This document shows, piece by piece, positions 8,129 through 17,059 of a stretch of DNA of 64,000 nt (positions are counted from its first letter, which is position 1; each line of letters begins with the position of its first letter). The notes under the pieces are model-generated. The model searched no databases, was not told where the DNA came from, and saw nothing but the letters and a program-made list of their open reading frames with translations. This stretch comes from CAYOZN01 sp964408455 (lineage in GTDB: Bacteria > Planctomycetota > Phycisphaerae > UBA1845 > UTPLA1), in contig CAYOZN010000001.1 in NCBI GenBank assembly GCA_964408455.1, forward strand, positions 434,001-498,000, read 5' to 3'. The position numbers and the translations under genes were made by a program.

Positions 8129-9868
8129 CTATTTCACGGATTCCTGCAGCTGACGGAGCATGGCGATGGCAGGGCCCAGCAGGGGGCTTTGCTCCCGGCC
8201 CTGCACGGCACTGGTGAGAAGCGTGTAGGCCTTCTCCTTTTGGGTGAATGCCGTATCGGCATCCTCCAGCAGCTGGGCGTGGAGAAGGTGAACGGCGGCC
8301 TGAGCCACTTCAACCTGCCAGACCACGTCCTTGCCCTGGACGGTCTTGCCGCCGAGGCTGACGCGGAAGTTCTTGAGGCGGCCAGCGGCGGCTTCGTAGA
8401 GCGAGGCCGCTTCCTCGACCCTGGCGATCGCGGCGTTGCGTAACTCATCGAGACGACCGTCGATCGGGGCGGGCGCGGGCTGAGCGGTGAGCGATGCAAT
8501 GAACTGCTCGGACCTGGCCTGTTCGCGCAGTGCCTCCATCTGCATACCGTGAATCAAGGCGATCTGGTAGGCGATATCGGCGGCGAGGCAGTCGATGGAG
8601 CATTTGAGGTCTTCATCGCCTGCGATGACGCCGAGAAGCTCGGCCTCCATGGCGTCGGCATCGGCGCGCTTCATGCGTGCGTCGTTCTGTCTGCGGGCGG
8701 CGGCGGCGGAGGCCGCCTTGGCCGATCGCATGGCGGCGTCAAGGGACTGAAGCGCCGCCTGCGAAGCCTTGTCGGCTCGCGAAAGTGCCGCATTGGCTGC
8801 GCCCAGCCGGGCACGCACGTCTGCGAGGACATCTTCGCCGGCCGTCCGGTTGGTGCCGGCCTGCCGCGAGAACTCGGAAGCCAGCTCCCGGAAATTGTCC
8901 TGCTGAGCCAGTAGCGACTCTCGCTTTTGCTTCAGTCCGGCAAGTACGTCTTCTGCCGTCTGCAGCGCATGCTCAAGCGCGCGCAAACCGATGGCGGGCT
9001 GGCCGCCGCTGTACTCGGCAGTGATGAGATCGCCAAGATCGTTGGTGCGGACTTCGCCGCCGGCGTAGGTGCCGAATCGCAGGGCGTCCAGTTCGGCTTC
9101 GACGCGCCGGACTTCGTCGCTGGCTTCGGCATAGCCGCTGGATTCGTCGTGAACGGCCGCGCCGCTGGTCTCGAGCTCAAAGAGCTTTGCACGCAGCGAC
9201 TCGGCCTGCGACTGGAGCTCCATGATGCGGGCCTTCTGCGAGACGACGGCGTTGGCGAGCTGCTCGACAGCCGTTGTCGTCGCGGAGATGTCGACTTCGC
9301 AGGTTGCCAGTTCCGCGGTAATGGCGGTCAAGGCATCGTCGGGCTTGTTCGATTCGGATTCGGCCGCAGCGACCAGGGCAGTCGCCGCCGGAAGCGCCAG
9401 TGCCTCGGCCTGTCGGCGCGCCGTACGCGCCTGGTACAGCTCGAAATCCGCACGGTTAGCGTCGAGCCGGCCGTGGGCGTATTTCAGGAGGGCCTTGGCT
9501 CGGTTCAGCTCCAGGCTGGAGCCGGACGAGGCCTCGCCGAAAACCTGGTTCTCCGACTTGCTCAGTGCCTCGCGTGCGGCAGTCAGCAGCTTGTCGTTGT
9601 CGGACATGTGGCGCTGAAAGTCGCCAAGGCTGGGTTTCTTGTCTCCAAGGGATTGATACTGATCGGCAAAGGCCGATGTGCTTTCATCGAGATTGAGAAT
9701 GACGCGGCGAATCTGCTCGGTGGGCTCACGCACAGCCTCGCGGAGCCGCGCCTCGTCGGACTCGAGTAATGACCCGTAGAGCGGCAACGCAATGATGGCG
9801 ACGACGATGGCAAGGCCCAGCACGCCGCCGAGAATGCCGCCGAGATTCGATGCTCCCCTGTTGGCCAC
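8129..9868 (-). CDS. membrane-anchored coiled-coil protein, unknown function
   Basis: A 579-residue protein that I do not recognise. GTG start at 9868 with AGGAGA upstream. Residues about 10-32 (GGILGGVLGLAIVVAIIALPLYG) form one transmembrane anchor; the rest is rich in Ala, Glu, Arg and Gln with long helices and heptad-like patterns (LRAKLFELETSG, RRVEAELDALRF, AEDVLAGLKQKRESLLAQQDNF), so extended coiled coils are expected outside the membrane. Poor in Cys and with no enzymatic motif. A near-consensus promoter lies about 105 bp upstream, so it is transcribed as its own unit. A scaffold or envelope-structure role is possible but unproven. Confidence 0.75.
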   Translation of the reverse strand: MANRGASNLGGILGGVLGLAIVVAIIALPLYGSLLESDEARLREAVREPTEQIRRVILNLDESTSAFADQYQSLGDKKPSLGDFQRHMSDNDKLLTAAREALSKSENQVFGEASSGSSLELNRAKALLKYAHGRLDANRADFELYQARTARRQAEALALPAATALVAAAESESNKPDDALTAITAELATCEVDISATTTAVEQLANAVVSQKARIMELQSQAESLRAKLFELETSGAAVHDESSGYAEASDEVRRVEAELDALRFGTYAGGEVRTNDLGDLITAEYSGGQPAIGLRALEHALQTAEDVLAGLKQKRESLLAQQDNFRELASEFSRQAGTNRTAGEDVLADVRARLGAANAALSRADKASQAALQSLDAAMRSAKAASAAAARRQNDARMKRADADAMEAELLGVIAGDEDLKCSIDCLAADIAYQIALIHGMQMEALREQARSEQFIASLTAQPAPAPIDGRLDELRNAAIARVEEAASLYEAAAGRLKNFRVSLGGKTVQGKDVVWQVEVAQAAVHLLHAQLLEDADTAFTQKEKAYTLLTSAVQGREQSPLLGPAIAMLRQLQESVK

Positions 9869-9973
9869 GTTCGGGTCTCCTCGCTATGGGTTTGCGTTGG
9901 AAGGAGGGCGGGAGGGTGCTTTCCTGCGGTTCCCCCTGGATGCAGGATTTTCCCCAACACGTTATCGTGCTTA

Positions 9974-10003
9974 AGTTTAGCCGCTTCGGGTGAAGCGTGT
10001 CAA
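9974..10003 (-). promoter_or_regulatory. strong sigma70-type promoter for the coiled-coil gene
   Basis: Minus strand: consensus TTGACA (10003-9998), 18-nt spacer, TAAACT (9979-9974). The expected start near 9967 leaves an untranslated leader of about 100 nt. Confidence 0.7.
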
Positions 10004-10070
10004 CGGGCCGCTGCCGTGACAAACTCGATTTGCGAGGGGATCAGGAGCGGGACGTTGCCGGCGGCCGACG

Positions 10071-11585
10071 TCATGGTCGGGGCGGGTCCTCCGCCTTTTC
10101 CGCGGTTTTCGGGCCTGACTCGAAACGGGGAAGACACTCGCGAAGGGCCTGCGGCGACCAGCTGAAGACGACGTACTTCTCGGTCACCTTCATCGCAGGT
10201 CCCAGAATGCCCGCCTGAATGTACCACACGTCGTCACCGGCCTTGAGCACCTTGAAGCGATAAAGTGGATTGCCTTTGCGCTCGGCGCGCTCATCGAGGT
10301 AACGTGCCCACGCGCGCAGCAGGGCGTCGGAAGCCAGTTTCACGGCCCGCGGATCGTCGATTTCCAGGGCGATGGTGAGGGCGAAGGGAATATCGAGGGG
10401 ATGGCGCGGATGGTCAAAGATGATGATGCTTTCACCGACGTGATTGATGAGGCCGCCGCTGATATCGATGCCAGTTTCGTGCTCCATGCTTCTCCACGCC
10501 CGCGTCCACTTGTCGATGTTCCGCTGCGACATGGAGGCCACCCAGGCACGCGGCAGATTGTCCACGAGCCATCGAGTTGGCACGTGAATGATGGCGAAGT
10601 GAGCGGCTTCGCCCGGAACGATTGCAAGCTGCGCCGGTGAATAGGTCGAGGGATCGCTGTAGCGGCGCACCACGTCCTCATCCCCGCGGCGATAGACGCG
10701 ATACCACGTCATGGCACGTCCGCGGCGTCCGACCGTCCAGAGGTCGCGATTGATATCGCGGGCCCCAAGGGCTTCGATGACGCGCTGGTGGCGGCCTTGT
10801 GCCACTTCGCCAATTCGCTTTTCAGCGCGCTCGAAGTTGATGAACCACTGTGCCAGTGCGTCGTCCGCCTCGACTCGTTCGCATGCCTTGCGATACCAGC
10901 GATCGCGCGACAGGGGAGTGTGCTTGCCGGAATAAGTTGCGGCAATCTTCTCGAAGGCGCCCGATCCGAAACAGACGACGAAATAGTCGCCAAGCCGTCC
11001 CCACTCCCAGATCGCCCAGCCGGGCAGACGGTCGTCCGAGAGGCGCTGGTATTCGTAATCGCCGGTGCGGTGAACCGTCAGATCTGCGATCTCGTCGTGG
11101 GTGTAGCGACCCACGATGCGATTCATAACTTCGAGAACGGTCTTGTGCTCGCCGGCGGTGCGAAAGATGACAGCCGCTTCCATGTGCCGGAGCCGAAGAC
11201 TTCGTCGCAGCGCGGTTTCGCCTTCGGCCGCCGGGCGCTCGATGAGCTGGCTGGAAACATCGAGCAGAACGAGGGCATGATCGAAACGACCGAGTAGCGG
11301 CAGGGCGGTCGCCACATCGACAAAGACCTGGCCCTCGTCGGGAATCAGCCCACCGGCATTCAGCAAATTGAGGACGCTGGACAGCCACGGCATTGCGGAC
11401 TCCGCCCCGGCGGCGCCGGCGGGAGGCGGACCATCGATCTCGCCGAAGGCGCGTGCGACATACGCGACAAGGCTGTCGGAGGGAATGAGATGCGTGACCG
11501 GCGACGGCGTGGCCGCCGGACCGGCTGGTGGGGCGGACGCGAGGCCAGCGACGGCCAGATATGCTGCGAGCAGCGTGGCGTTCAT
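10071..11585 (-). CDS. exported protein of unknown function
   Basis: A 504-residue protein not recognised as a named family. The ATG at 11585 is preceded by GGGAG and followed by a signal peptide (MNATLLAAYLAVAGLAS); the frame is open further upstream, but without a sensible start. The mature part begins with THLIPSDSLVAYVARAFGEIDG and has repeated segments with the pattern of planctomycete proteins that measure or bind ligands in a DUF3352-like fold (LLDVSSQLIERP, VHRTGDYEYQRLSDDRLPGWAIWEWGRLGDYFVVCFGSGAFEKI). No catalytic signature is visible. On the minus strand, TACAAT near 11670 is a possible -10 box without a clear -35 partner. Confidence 0.7.
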   Translation of the reverse strand: MNATLLAAYLAVAGLASAPPAGPAATPSPVTHLIPSDSLVAYVARAFGEIDGPPPAGAAGAESAMPWLSSVLNLLNAGGLIPDEGQVFVDVATALPLLGRFDHALVLLDVSSQLIERPAAEGETALRRSLRLRHMEAAVIFRTAGEHKTVLEVMNRIVGRYTHDEIADLTVHRTGDYEYQRLSDDRLPGWAIWEWGRLGDYFVVCFGSGAFEKIAATYSGKHTPLSRDRWYRKACERVEADDALAQWFINFERAEKRIGEVAQGRHQRVIEALGARDINRDLWTVGRRGRAMTWYRVYRRGDEDVVRRYSDPSTYSPAQLAIVPGEAAHFAIIHVPTRWLVDNLPRAWVASMSQRNIDKWTRAWRSMEHETGIDISGGLINHVGESIIIFDHPRHPLDIPFALTIALEIDDPRAVKLASDALLRAWARYLDERAERKGNPLYRFKVLKAGDDVWYIQAGILGPAMKVTEKYVVFSWSPQALRECLPRFESGPKTAEKAEDPPRP

Positions 11586-11818
11586 TTCATCTCCCGGCGC
11601 TCTATGGCGTTGGGCGCAAATCGCCAGCGGCGCTGATGCCGCGATCGCGTGGTCAGGGATTGGAGCGCATTGTACGCCGAACGAGGGAAGAGGGCACTGC
11701 TCACGCGGGGCCGAGAAATACCACGAGGGCGCGTGTCGCAAACGCCGGTCGATTGCCGGTGATGGCACGGGAAAAATCCGCTGTGGGGATTTTGCAGGAT
11801 GGGGCGCGGGAAAGGAGT

Positions 11819-12052
11819 TTAGCGGCGGCCCCAGAACGACTTCTTCGTGCTGCTTTCCTTGGATTGGGCCTGGCATTGCTGCTGCATGCGAAGCAGCTGC
11901 GTCTGATGCTGCTCGTGGGCCTCCTGGATGAGCCGCTCGACGCGCGACATGTCACGCTTCTGTTCGGGCGTCATATGATGTGCGAGCTCGTGGTGCAGTC
12001 GCTTGGCCATATCGAGGGCGACCGTCAGCGGCATGGGAGACGAGTGCATCAT
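11819..12052 (-). CDS. small helical protein, unknown
   Basis: A 77-residue basic, strongly helical protein (MAKRLHHELAHHMTPEQKRDMSRVERLIQEAHEQ) with many Gln and His and a basic tail (KKSFWGRR). ATG at 12052 with GGAAG about 17 nt upstream, so the start is not firmly fixed; a second ATG is next to it. It lies between two larger minus-strand genes. Composition and heptad spacing suggest a real short protein, but no family is recognised. Confidence 0.5.
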   Translation of the reverse strand: MMHSSPMPLTVALDMAKRLHHELAHHMTPEQKRDMSRVERLIQEAHEQHQTQLLRMQQQCQAQSKESSTKKSFWGRR

Positions 12053-12638
12053 GGCAGAAACAGTGCTTCCTTTCCGAATTCACCGGTGCCCGCACGCAAT
12101 AGTCTGCAACAAACCCGTTCCCCCGACTGACCAATTGCAGGTGTTCGGCAGGCGTCACGAGGCGGGCGGCTTGCTGGCATCCATGCCGGGCAGTCGGCTG
12201 GCGGGAGGAAAGGGCGATCGCCGTATCCATCTGCGATCCACTCCCTGTCCACGGGGTATTTGTAGGAGTTTTCCCGCGCGGTGTCAATTTTTAAGGCGCA
12301 CGGGGGAGAAAATCGCGAGCGAGAATCAACCCGCGCCGCAGTCAAAGGCGGCACTTGAAACCGGCGCTGTTCCACCGGCCGATGCGGCAATGACGGGCTT
12401 CAGGTATAACTTTGGTGGCCCGAAAGCAGGTTTCCGACTGCTGGACGGGAACGGCGCCGCGGCGGTCCGGCGATTCTGCGGCGGCGGCGAATTTCGGACT
12501 ATGATCAGGGGGCCTGCAAACGGGAAAGGGGCTCCCTTCAGAAAAGCTGCCGAGTTTCATAGCTGGCCCTGTTGAGAGCCGGCCTTTAAACCAGAGTGAT
12601 GCGCTGCCGTACCGGACGTCCGGCGCTGGACGAACAAC
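12053..12638. other. intergenic stretch without an evident gene
   Basis: Nearly 590 bases between the small helical protein and the DUF2062 gene. Frames across it give Arg- and Pro-rich translations with no recognisable domain. TATGAT near 12500 could be a -10 box for the downstream gene, but no good -35 box is at the right distance. I see no RNA gene. Confidence 0.4.
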
Positions 12639-13181
12639 ATGGTGTCTCGAAGCTGGCGTCGATTTCGCCAACTGATCATCAAGAAGATTCTGCACCTGGA
12701 TGATACGCCGCACCGAATCGCATTTGGCGTATTCCTGGGTTTCCTGGTCGGCTGGACGCCAACGATGGGGGCGCAGATCTTCCTCTACCTGATCATCGCG
12801 TCGATCCTGCGTGCCAACCGTGTCTCCGGCATACCGCCCATCCTCCTGACCAATCCGATTACGGCCATTCCGATTTACCTGTTCAACTGGCGGATCGGGA
12901 AGTGGCTGCTGAATCCGCTGGGGGAGCCGGATCATCTCGGGGCACAGCACCAGGCGCAGTTGGAGCGGTTTTTTGACGAGTTTCAGTTTACGCACATGTT
13001 CGAGCTGGAGTCATGGGCGGAGATCGTTCCAGCCCTGAAGGCTCTTGGCGTGGAGCTGATCGTCGGCTGCCTGGTGATCGGCCTGATCTTCGGCGGTATC
13101 GGTTATGTTGCGACGTACTACGGCGTGCTGGCCTACCGCAGGCGCAAGGCGGTTCGGGTCGGGGCGACGGCCGTAGCCTGA
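12639..13181 (+). CDS. DUF2062 membrane protein
   Basis: A 180-residue protein matching DUF2062: FGVFLGFLVGWTPTMGAQIFLYL, ILRANRVSGIPPILLTNPITAIPIYLFNW, then a C-terminal membrane segment (LIVGCLVIGLIFGGIGYVATYYGVLAYRRRK). Expected to sit in the inner membrane with two or three helices. DUF2062 has no established function; it often occurs beside lipid or glycan biosynthesis genes, a context not seen here. ATG at 12639 has only a weak GGA upstream. Confidence 0.85.
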   Translation: MVSRSWRRFRQLIIKKILHLDDTPHRIAFGVFLGFLVGWTPTMGAQIFLYLIIASILRANRVSGIPPILLTNPITAIPIYLFNWRIGKWLLNPLGEPDHLGAQHQAQLERFFDEFQFTHMFELESWAEIVPALKALGVELIVGCLVIGLIFGGIGYVATYYGVLAYRRRKAVRVGATAVA

Positions 13182-13277
13182 TTTTGCCGCGTTCCCATAT
13201 TTTCACTTGAACGGAGTGGCAATGCGCCTGGCCTGGATATGCAAAGCGCATGTGTTCCGATCGCGTATTCTGTTATT

Positions 13278-13289
13278 CTAGAATTCTAG
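13278..13289. promoter_or_regulatory. 12-bp perfect palindrome, candidate operator
   Basis: CTAGAATTCTAG is a perfect dyad 32 bp before the winged-helix gene. Two TATTCT boxes (13266-13271, 13274-13279) and TATAAA (13295-13300) flank or overlap it, so a bound protein would cover the core promoter. Autoregulation by the adjacent gene product is inferred. Confidence 0.5.
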
Positions 13290-13320
13290 CTTGCTATAAA
13301 CCGAGGAAGGTCCGCCGTTC

Positions 13321-13785
13321 ATGTCGATCGAAGCTCGAAGAACGCGAAAAAAAACGGCACAGGGTCGCCGCGGCAACGTGAAGAGGAAAAGGGCGAGGAA
13401 ACCCGGACAGCCGACAGGCCGACCGATGCGGCCTCGGCGGGGCGATGGCGGCAATCGTCCTGCCGGCGAAAAATCGCACCGCGGGCGTACCTGGGCCAAG
13501 CAGGTGGCGGCGGCGCTACGCGGCCTCGCCCATCCCGTACGCCTCACGTTGTGCGCAAAAATGGCCGCCGGACCGCAAACGCATCAATCGCTGTGGGCGA
13601 CCGTGCGACTTGCGCCGGGGCCGCTGTATCATCACATCCGCGCACTGGAACGGGCTGGAATCGTGACGGTCATGGGTCGAAACATGTACGCATTGTCGCG
13701 GCACGGGGCTGAATGGCTTGCACGCTTGTGCGACATGCCAAAAAGGCCCGCCGGGCGCAGCCGAAGCCTGGAGAGCAAGGTCTGA
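13321..13785 (+). CDS. winged-helix (ArsR-like) regulator with basic N-terminal tail
   Basis: A 154-residue protein. ATG at 13321 with AGGAAGG about 11 nt upstream. Residues 1-60 are very rich in Arg, Lys, Gly and Pro and look disordered (RRTRKKTAQGRRGNVKRKRA). Residues about 62-140 form an ArsR-like winged helix: VAAALRGLAHPVRLTLCAKM, then APGPLYHHIRALERAGIVTV and the wing (MGRNMYALSRHGAEWLARL). No metal-binding CxC pair is present in the helix expected for metal sensors, so the signal is unknown. The basic tail probably adds non-specific DNA affinity. A perfect palindrome over the promoter region suggests autoregulation. Confidence 0.75.
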   Translation: MSIEARRTRKKTAQGRRGNVKRKRARKPGQPTGRPMRPRRGDGGNRPAGEKSHRGRTWAKQVAAALRGLAHPVRLTLCAKMAAGPQTHQSLWATVRLAPGPLYHHIRALERAGIVTVMGRNMYALSRHGAEWLARLCDMPKRPAGRSRSLESKV

Positions 13786-13968
13786 ATCGCACGAATCGCT
13801 TTGAAGGGTGAACCGGAACAATGCGGCGCGGGGTAATCCTGCGTACGTGGCGACGCAGAACTCAACTCCCCCGCCACGTCCCATAAGAACTGTTATGTTG
13901 CGTTCGACATGGGGTAACGTGCGCGGTCGCGAAACGCCCGCTCAAACCTGGGTCCGGCCGTTTGCCAA

Positions 13969-14262
13969 TCACTTTCCTCGCAGCAGCTTCGCCAGATCGA
14001 GCGAATCCCACAGGACGAACGACTGCGTCGTCGTCTCCCAGCTGTAGGCATTCAGACGCTGGGCGGCGGCGTCGGTGACGTAAACCAATTCTTCGTTGTC
14101 CGTAAACTGACCGGTCACCATGATGTAATCGCCGCCTCGATCGATCTGTCCGAAGGCATGTGCCTGGTTGGATGGCTGGTTGGTAGCCAACAGGAGGCCG
14201 ACCAGCAGAATCGTCGCCGTAATGGAAAGCACGCCGATGGTGTAGTTTCGGTTGTCCTGCAT
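13969..14262 (-). CDS. small membrane-anchored protein, paralogue 1
   Basis: A 97-residue protein with one N-terminal membrane helix or uncleaved signal (YTIGVLSITATILLVGLLLA) followed by a short exported domain (GGDYIMVTGQFTDNEELVYVTDAAAQRLNAYS) and the ending LAKLLRGK. ATG at 14262 follows GAGGA. It is a distant paralogue of the gene at 14346-14636: same length, same order of elements (AHA..Q, YxMVxGxxxD, L/VYxxD, final RG(G)K). Last of three minus-strand genes behind one promoter. Function unknown. Confidence 0.7.
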   Translation of the reverse strand: MQDNRNYTIGVLSITATILLVGLLLATNQPSNQAHAFGQIDRGGDYIMVTGQFTDNEELVYVTDAAAQRLNAYSWETTTQSFVLWDSLDLAKLLRGK

Positions 14263-14345
14263 GTTTCTCGTCCTCAGAACCGGGCAAAGGCCGCCCGGGC
14301 GTTACGCGAATGCCTCGCGCTTTTGCTCGGTTTTCCGCTGTTCGA

Positions 14346-14636
14346 TTACTTGCCGCCGCGAAAATCCCGCTGGAGATCGCGGATCTGGGCCGAAATCAGC
14401 AGACGGCGATTGTTCTGATCGCGATTCGGCACAAACACGTGCATGCGACGCCGCGAAAGATCGATGAGATACAGGGCATCCATCCCATCGCGAATTTCGC
14501 CGCAGACCATTGCATAATTCTGCCCCAGCGGCGCCGCCTGGGCATGGGCTCGCGGCTCACCCAGCACGATCAGAAGCGATGACAGAAGGATGAGATTCAC
14601 GGCGGCCAGCAGCACGATCAATGCTCGTTTTGTCAC
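14346..14636 (-). CDS. small membrane-anchored protein, paralogue 2
   Basis: A 96-residue protein. GTG at 14636 with GGAGAGA just upstream is preferred over an upstream ATG that would add an unlikely Cys/Arg-rich segment. One membrane helix (ALIVLLAAVNLILLSSLLIVL) leads to a small domain (AQAAPLGQNYAMVCGEIRDGMDALYLIDLSRRRMHVFVPN) ending in DLQRDFRGGK. Paralogous to the next gene downstream. The repeated YAMVxGxxxD...LYLID plan looks like a minimal beta-rich domain exposed outside the membrane. Function unknown. Confidence 0.72.
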   Translation of the reverse strand: MTKRALIVLLAAVNLILLSSLLIVLGEPRAHAQAAPLGQNYAMVCGEIRDGMDALYLIDLSRRRMHVFVPNRDQNNRRLLISAQIRDLQRDFRGGK

Positions 14637-14727
14637 GGGATTCTCTCCTCGATTGCCTCGGCAGAAGCCGCGGCTCCGGGCGTGCACCAGCACTCAGCCG
14701 ACACGTTCGGGCCGGCGTCGGCGAATC

Positions 14728-14946
14728 TCAGCCTGCCGTCCGCTTGCTGGGCTTGAAACCAAGGGCCATGGCTGCGGCAAGGAATGCTCCGGCCGTCACA
14801 TACTCCCAGATGGGTCGCTGGAATGGCAGCTTTTCAATGTTTTCGGGATCGAATTCACCTGTACCGGAGACCGCCTGAGCAAAGCCGGTGGCGGCGACTG
14901 CTAAAACCACAATCGATGCCAGTATTGCCATTCCACGTGTGCTCAC
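14728..14946 (-). CDS. small two-helix membrane protein
   Basis: A 72-residue protein with two hydrophobic segments (MAILASIVVLAVAATGFAQA and PIWEYVTAGAFLAAAMALGF) and a basic end (KPSKRTAG). GTG at 14946 with GGGAG 8 nt upstream. First gene of a three-gene minus-strand set whose other two members are paralogues. The promoter at 15012-15040 drives it. Function unknown. Confidence 0.7.
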   Translation of the reverse strand: MSTRGMAILASIVVLAVAATGFAQAVSGTGEFDPENIEKLPFQRPIWEYVTAGAFLAAAMALGFKPSKRTAG

Positions 14947-15011
14947 GAATAGATCTCCCAGATGAATCGTGCAGTCCGGGCCGCAGCCCCCCGTCTCGCC
15001 GGCGTGCTCGC

Positions 15012-15040
15012 ATTATATGCTGCTGCGCAATCCGACCCAA
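15012..15040 (-). promoter_or_regulatory. sigma70-type promoter for the three small membrane proteins
   Basis: Minus strand: TTGGGT (15040-15035), exactly 17 nt, then consensus TATAAT (15017-15012). It starts just beyond the stop codon of the HYExAFE gene, so the small-protein set is a separate unit from hisS. Confidence 0.75.
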
Positions 15041-15059
15041 GCCGTCAGTCCGGCGGAGT

Positions 15060-15689
15060 CTAGCACGGGGCCGGGAGCCACAGCTTGTCCAGCGGTCGGC
15101 TAATGCAACGAAACGCATCGCGTGGCACCGAAACCGTTTTCCAACGCCGCGAGAGCGGGCGTTGATGCCGCATATACTCCTCGACCCGGACGAGGAAGAA
15201 CTGGTACGGCCGCCCCGCCAGCTGGCAGGTGCCATTCGGGAGTCGCCCTGTCTGGGTTAAAGGCTCCTGTGGCGGTTCAGCGAGGCCATTCCGGCCCTCA
15301 GCAGACGGTTCGACTGCGGAGGAGCCACGCTTGCGGCCGGGGACAGCCGGTGCGTCCCTGGGGCCGTCCAGCCAGTAGGCAAAGACGAATGCGGCCTCGA
15401 AGCCCGCGCCGAACGAAGCCTCCCACGCGGCCAGACCGTCAAGATCGCCCTGCGTTACCCATGTCTTCTGACGGACCTCGGTGGCATCTCCATTCCATTC
15501 CGACCGGCGGCCTTTCACATCGACCAGATAGGCCGTTCCTCCAGGCGGATAGACGATGTAATCGAAGACCTTTGCCCCGGCTCGCGAACGCACGAACTGC
15601 GTGACATCCTCGACGGGCACGTACGGGGTGCCCCGCTGGTTCAACAGCGCTTCAAATGCCAGTTCATAGTGGCTGCGGCGAGTTTTCAC
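15060..15689 (-). CDS. HYExAFE family protein (possible nuclease fold)
   Basis: A 209-residue protein with the family signature near the N-terminus (SHYELAFEALL). A later segment, FDYIVYPPGGTAYLVDVKGRR, has the D...(D/E)xK arrangement of PD-(D/E)XK nuclease-fold proteins; this is my reading of the motif, not an established function. Then FEAAFVFAYWLDGP and a C-terminal region ending RYPLDKLWLPA-like. The ATG at 15689 overlaps the hisS stop codon (ATGA), so translation is coupled to hisS. The family is mostly planctomycetal. Confidence 0.8.
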   Translation of the reverse strand: MKTRRSHYELAFEALLNQRGTPYVPVEDVTQFVRSRAGAKVFDYIVYPPGGTAYLVDVKGRRSEWNGDATEVRQKTWVTQGDLDGLAAWEASFGAGFEAAFVFAYWLDGPRDAPAVPGRKRGSSAVEPSAEGRNGLAEPPQEPLTQTGRLPNGTCQLAGRPYQFFLVRVEEYMRHQRPLSRRWKTVSVPRDAFRCISRPLDKLWLPAPC

Positions 15690-16999
15690 GGCTCGTCGAA
15701 TATCGATCCGGGCTTTTCGAGCAACGCATCGAGATCTACGTCGCGGGACTGGCCCGATCGCAGGTCCTTTACCTGAACCACGCCTCGTGCCGCCGCTTCG
15801 TCGCCGATGACGACGGCGAAGCGGGCGTTCTTCCGGTCAGCGTTCTTCAGCTGCTTGCCAAGCCCCTGCCAGGCATATCCGAAGTCGGCCCGGATGCCAC
15901 CGCGCCGCAGTGCCGCCGCGAGGCGGTACACCATGGGCCGAAGCCCTTCGGCGGCGTCGGCAACGTACACCGAACCGGTCGTTGTCGGCGGCGTCAGCAG
16001 GCCCTTTTCGGCGAGGATCAGCGACAGGACGACGTCGCCCATTCCGAAGCCGACGGCAGGCTCACGGCTCTTGCCGAGCTTGCCCAGCAGATCGTCATAG
16101 CGGCCGCCACCGCAGATCGCCCTTTCCTTCGCACCCTTGTCGAAAAATTCGAAGACGGGGCCGGTGTAATATGCCAGGCCGCGAATGATTTTCAGATTTA
16201 ACTGGCAAAAGCCGGCGATGCCAAAGTCGGCGATGACGGAGAAAAGGCGCTGCGTTTCATCGAGGGCGGACTGGAACTCGGGACTTTTCTCAAGCAATTC
16301 GGCTGCGGCGGTGCGAAGCGCGTTGAGATCCGTCGCCGACATCAGGCCTGCCAGCCTGGCGTGTGGCAGTTTGTCCTGGAAGGAGTCGTTCCAGCGGCGG
16401 CCGAGTTCGGCATCATCCAGCTTGCCGGCCTTATCCATGATGGCGTAGGCCCGGCCGTGCTGGTCGGGCGGGATACCGGCGGCATCGAGCAGGGCCGCGA
16501 TCAGGCGCCGATTGGAAATGTGAACGGCCACGTCGCTCTCGCCGAGGCCCAGGCGTGTCAGCGCCTCGACACCGACGAGGATGCACTCGGCATCGGCCAC
16601 CACGTCGGCGCTGCCGATGATGTCGATGTTCCACTGGTAGAATTCGCGAAGGCGCCCCCGCTGCACGTTCTCGCCCCGGAACAGCCGCGGTATGCAGAAC
16701 CACTTCAGCGGCTTGGGCAAGGCGTGGATGCGTGCTGCCACCATGCGGGCCAGCGTCGGCGTCATCTCCGGCCGCAGCGCCAGCTCGCGGCCGCCGCTGT
16801 CAGTCAGGCGATAGAGCTGCCCCACCAGTTCTTCGCCGCTCTTCTCGCGGTACAGATCGAGGTATTCCAGCGTCGGCCCTTCGAATTCCTCGAAACCGTG
16901 CAGAAGGGACGTGGCCCGCCACGCATCGAAGATGCGCTGGATGGGCGCGTAGTCCTCCGGGTATAGATCACGCGTTCCCTTGACGGCGGGTATTTTCAT
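15686..16999 (-). CDS. hisS: histidyl-tRNA synthetase
   Basis: A 437-residue cytosolic class II synthetase that charges tRNA-His. Starts MKIPAVKGTRDLYPEDYAPIQR; the ATG at 16999 matches the usual N-terminus, although no clear ribosome binding site is visible. Motif 2 is in RLFRGENVQRGRLREFYQW, the histidine-specific loop in RGLAYYTGPVFEFF, and motif 3 in GGGRYDDLLGKLG with AVGFGMGDVV. A C-terminal anticodon-binding domain of about 95 residues ends near QVKDLRSGQSRDVDLDALL. Length is normal for the bacterial enzyme. The next gene overlaps its stop codon by ATGA. Confidence 0.96.
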   Translation of the reverse strand: MKIPAVKGTRDLYPEDYAPIQRIFDAWRATSLLHGFEEFEGPTLEYLDLYREKSGEELVGQLYRLTDSGGRELALRPEMTPTLARMVAARIHALPKPLKWFCIPRLFRGENVQRGRLREFYQWNIDIIGSADVVADAECILVGVEALTRLGLGESDVAVHISNRRLIAALLDAAGIPPDQHGRAYAIMDKAGKLDDAELGRRWNDSFQDKLPHARLAGLMSATDLNALRTAAAELLEKSPEFQSALDETQRLFSVIADFGIAGFCQLNLKIIRGLAYYTGPVFEFFDKGAKERAICGGGRYDDLLGKLGKSREPAVGFGMGDVVLSLILAEKGLLTPPTTTGSVYVADAAEGLRPMVYRLAAALRRGGIRADFGYAWQGLGKQLKNADRKNARFAVVIGDEAAARGVVQVKDLRSGQSRDVDLDALLEKPGSIFDEP

Positions 17000-17059
17000 A
17001 GGTGATTTCGCTGATGCCCTTGTCGCATCTGCAAGCGCAGGATCGAGCACGTCCGCGCC

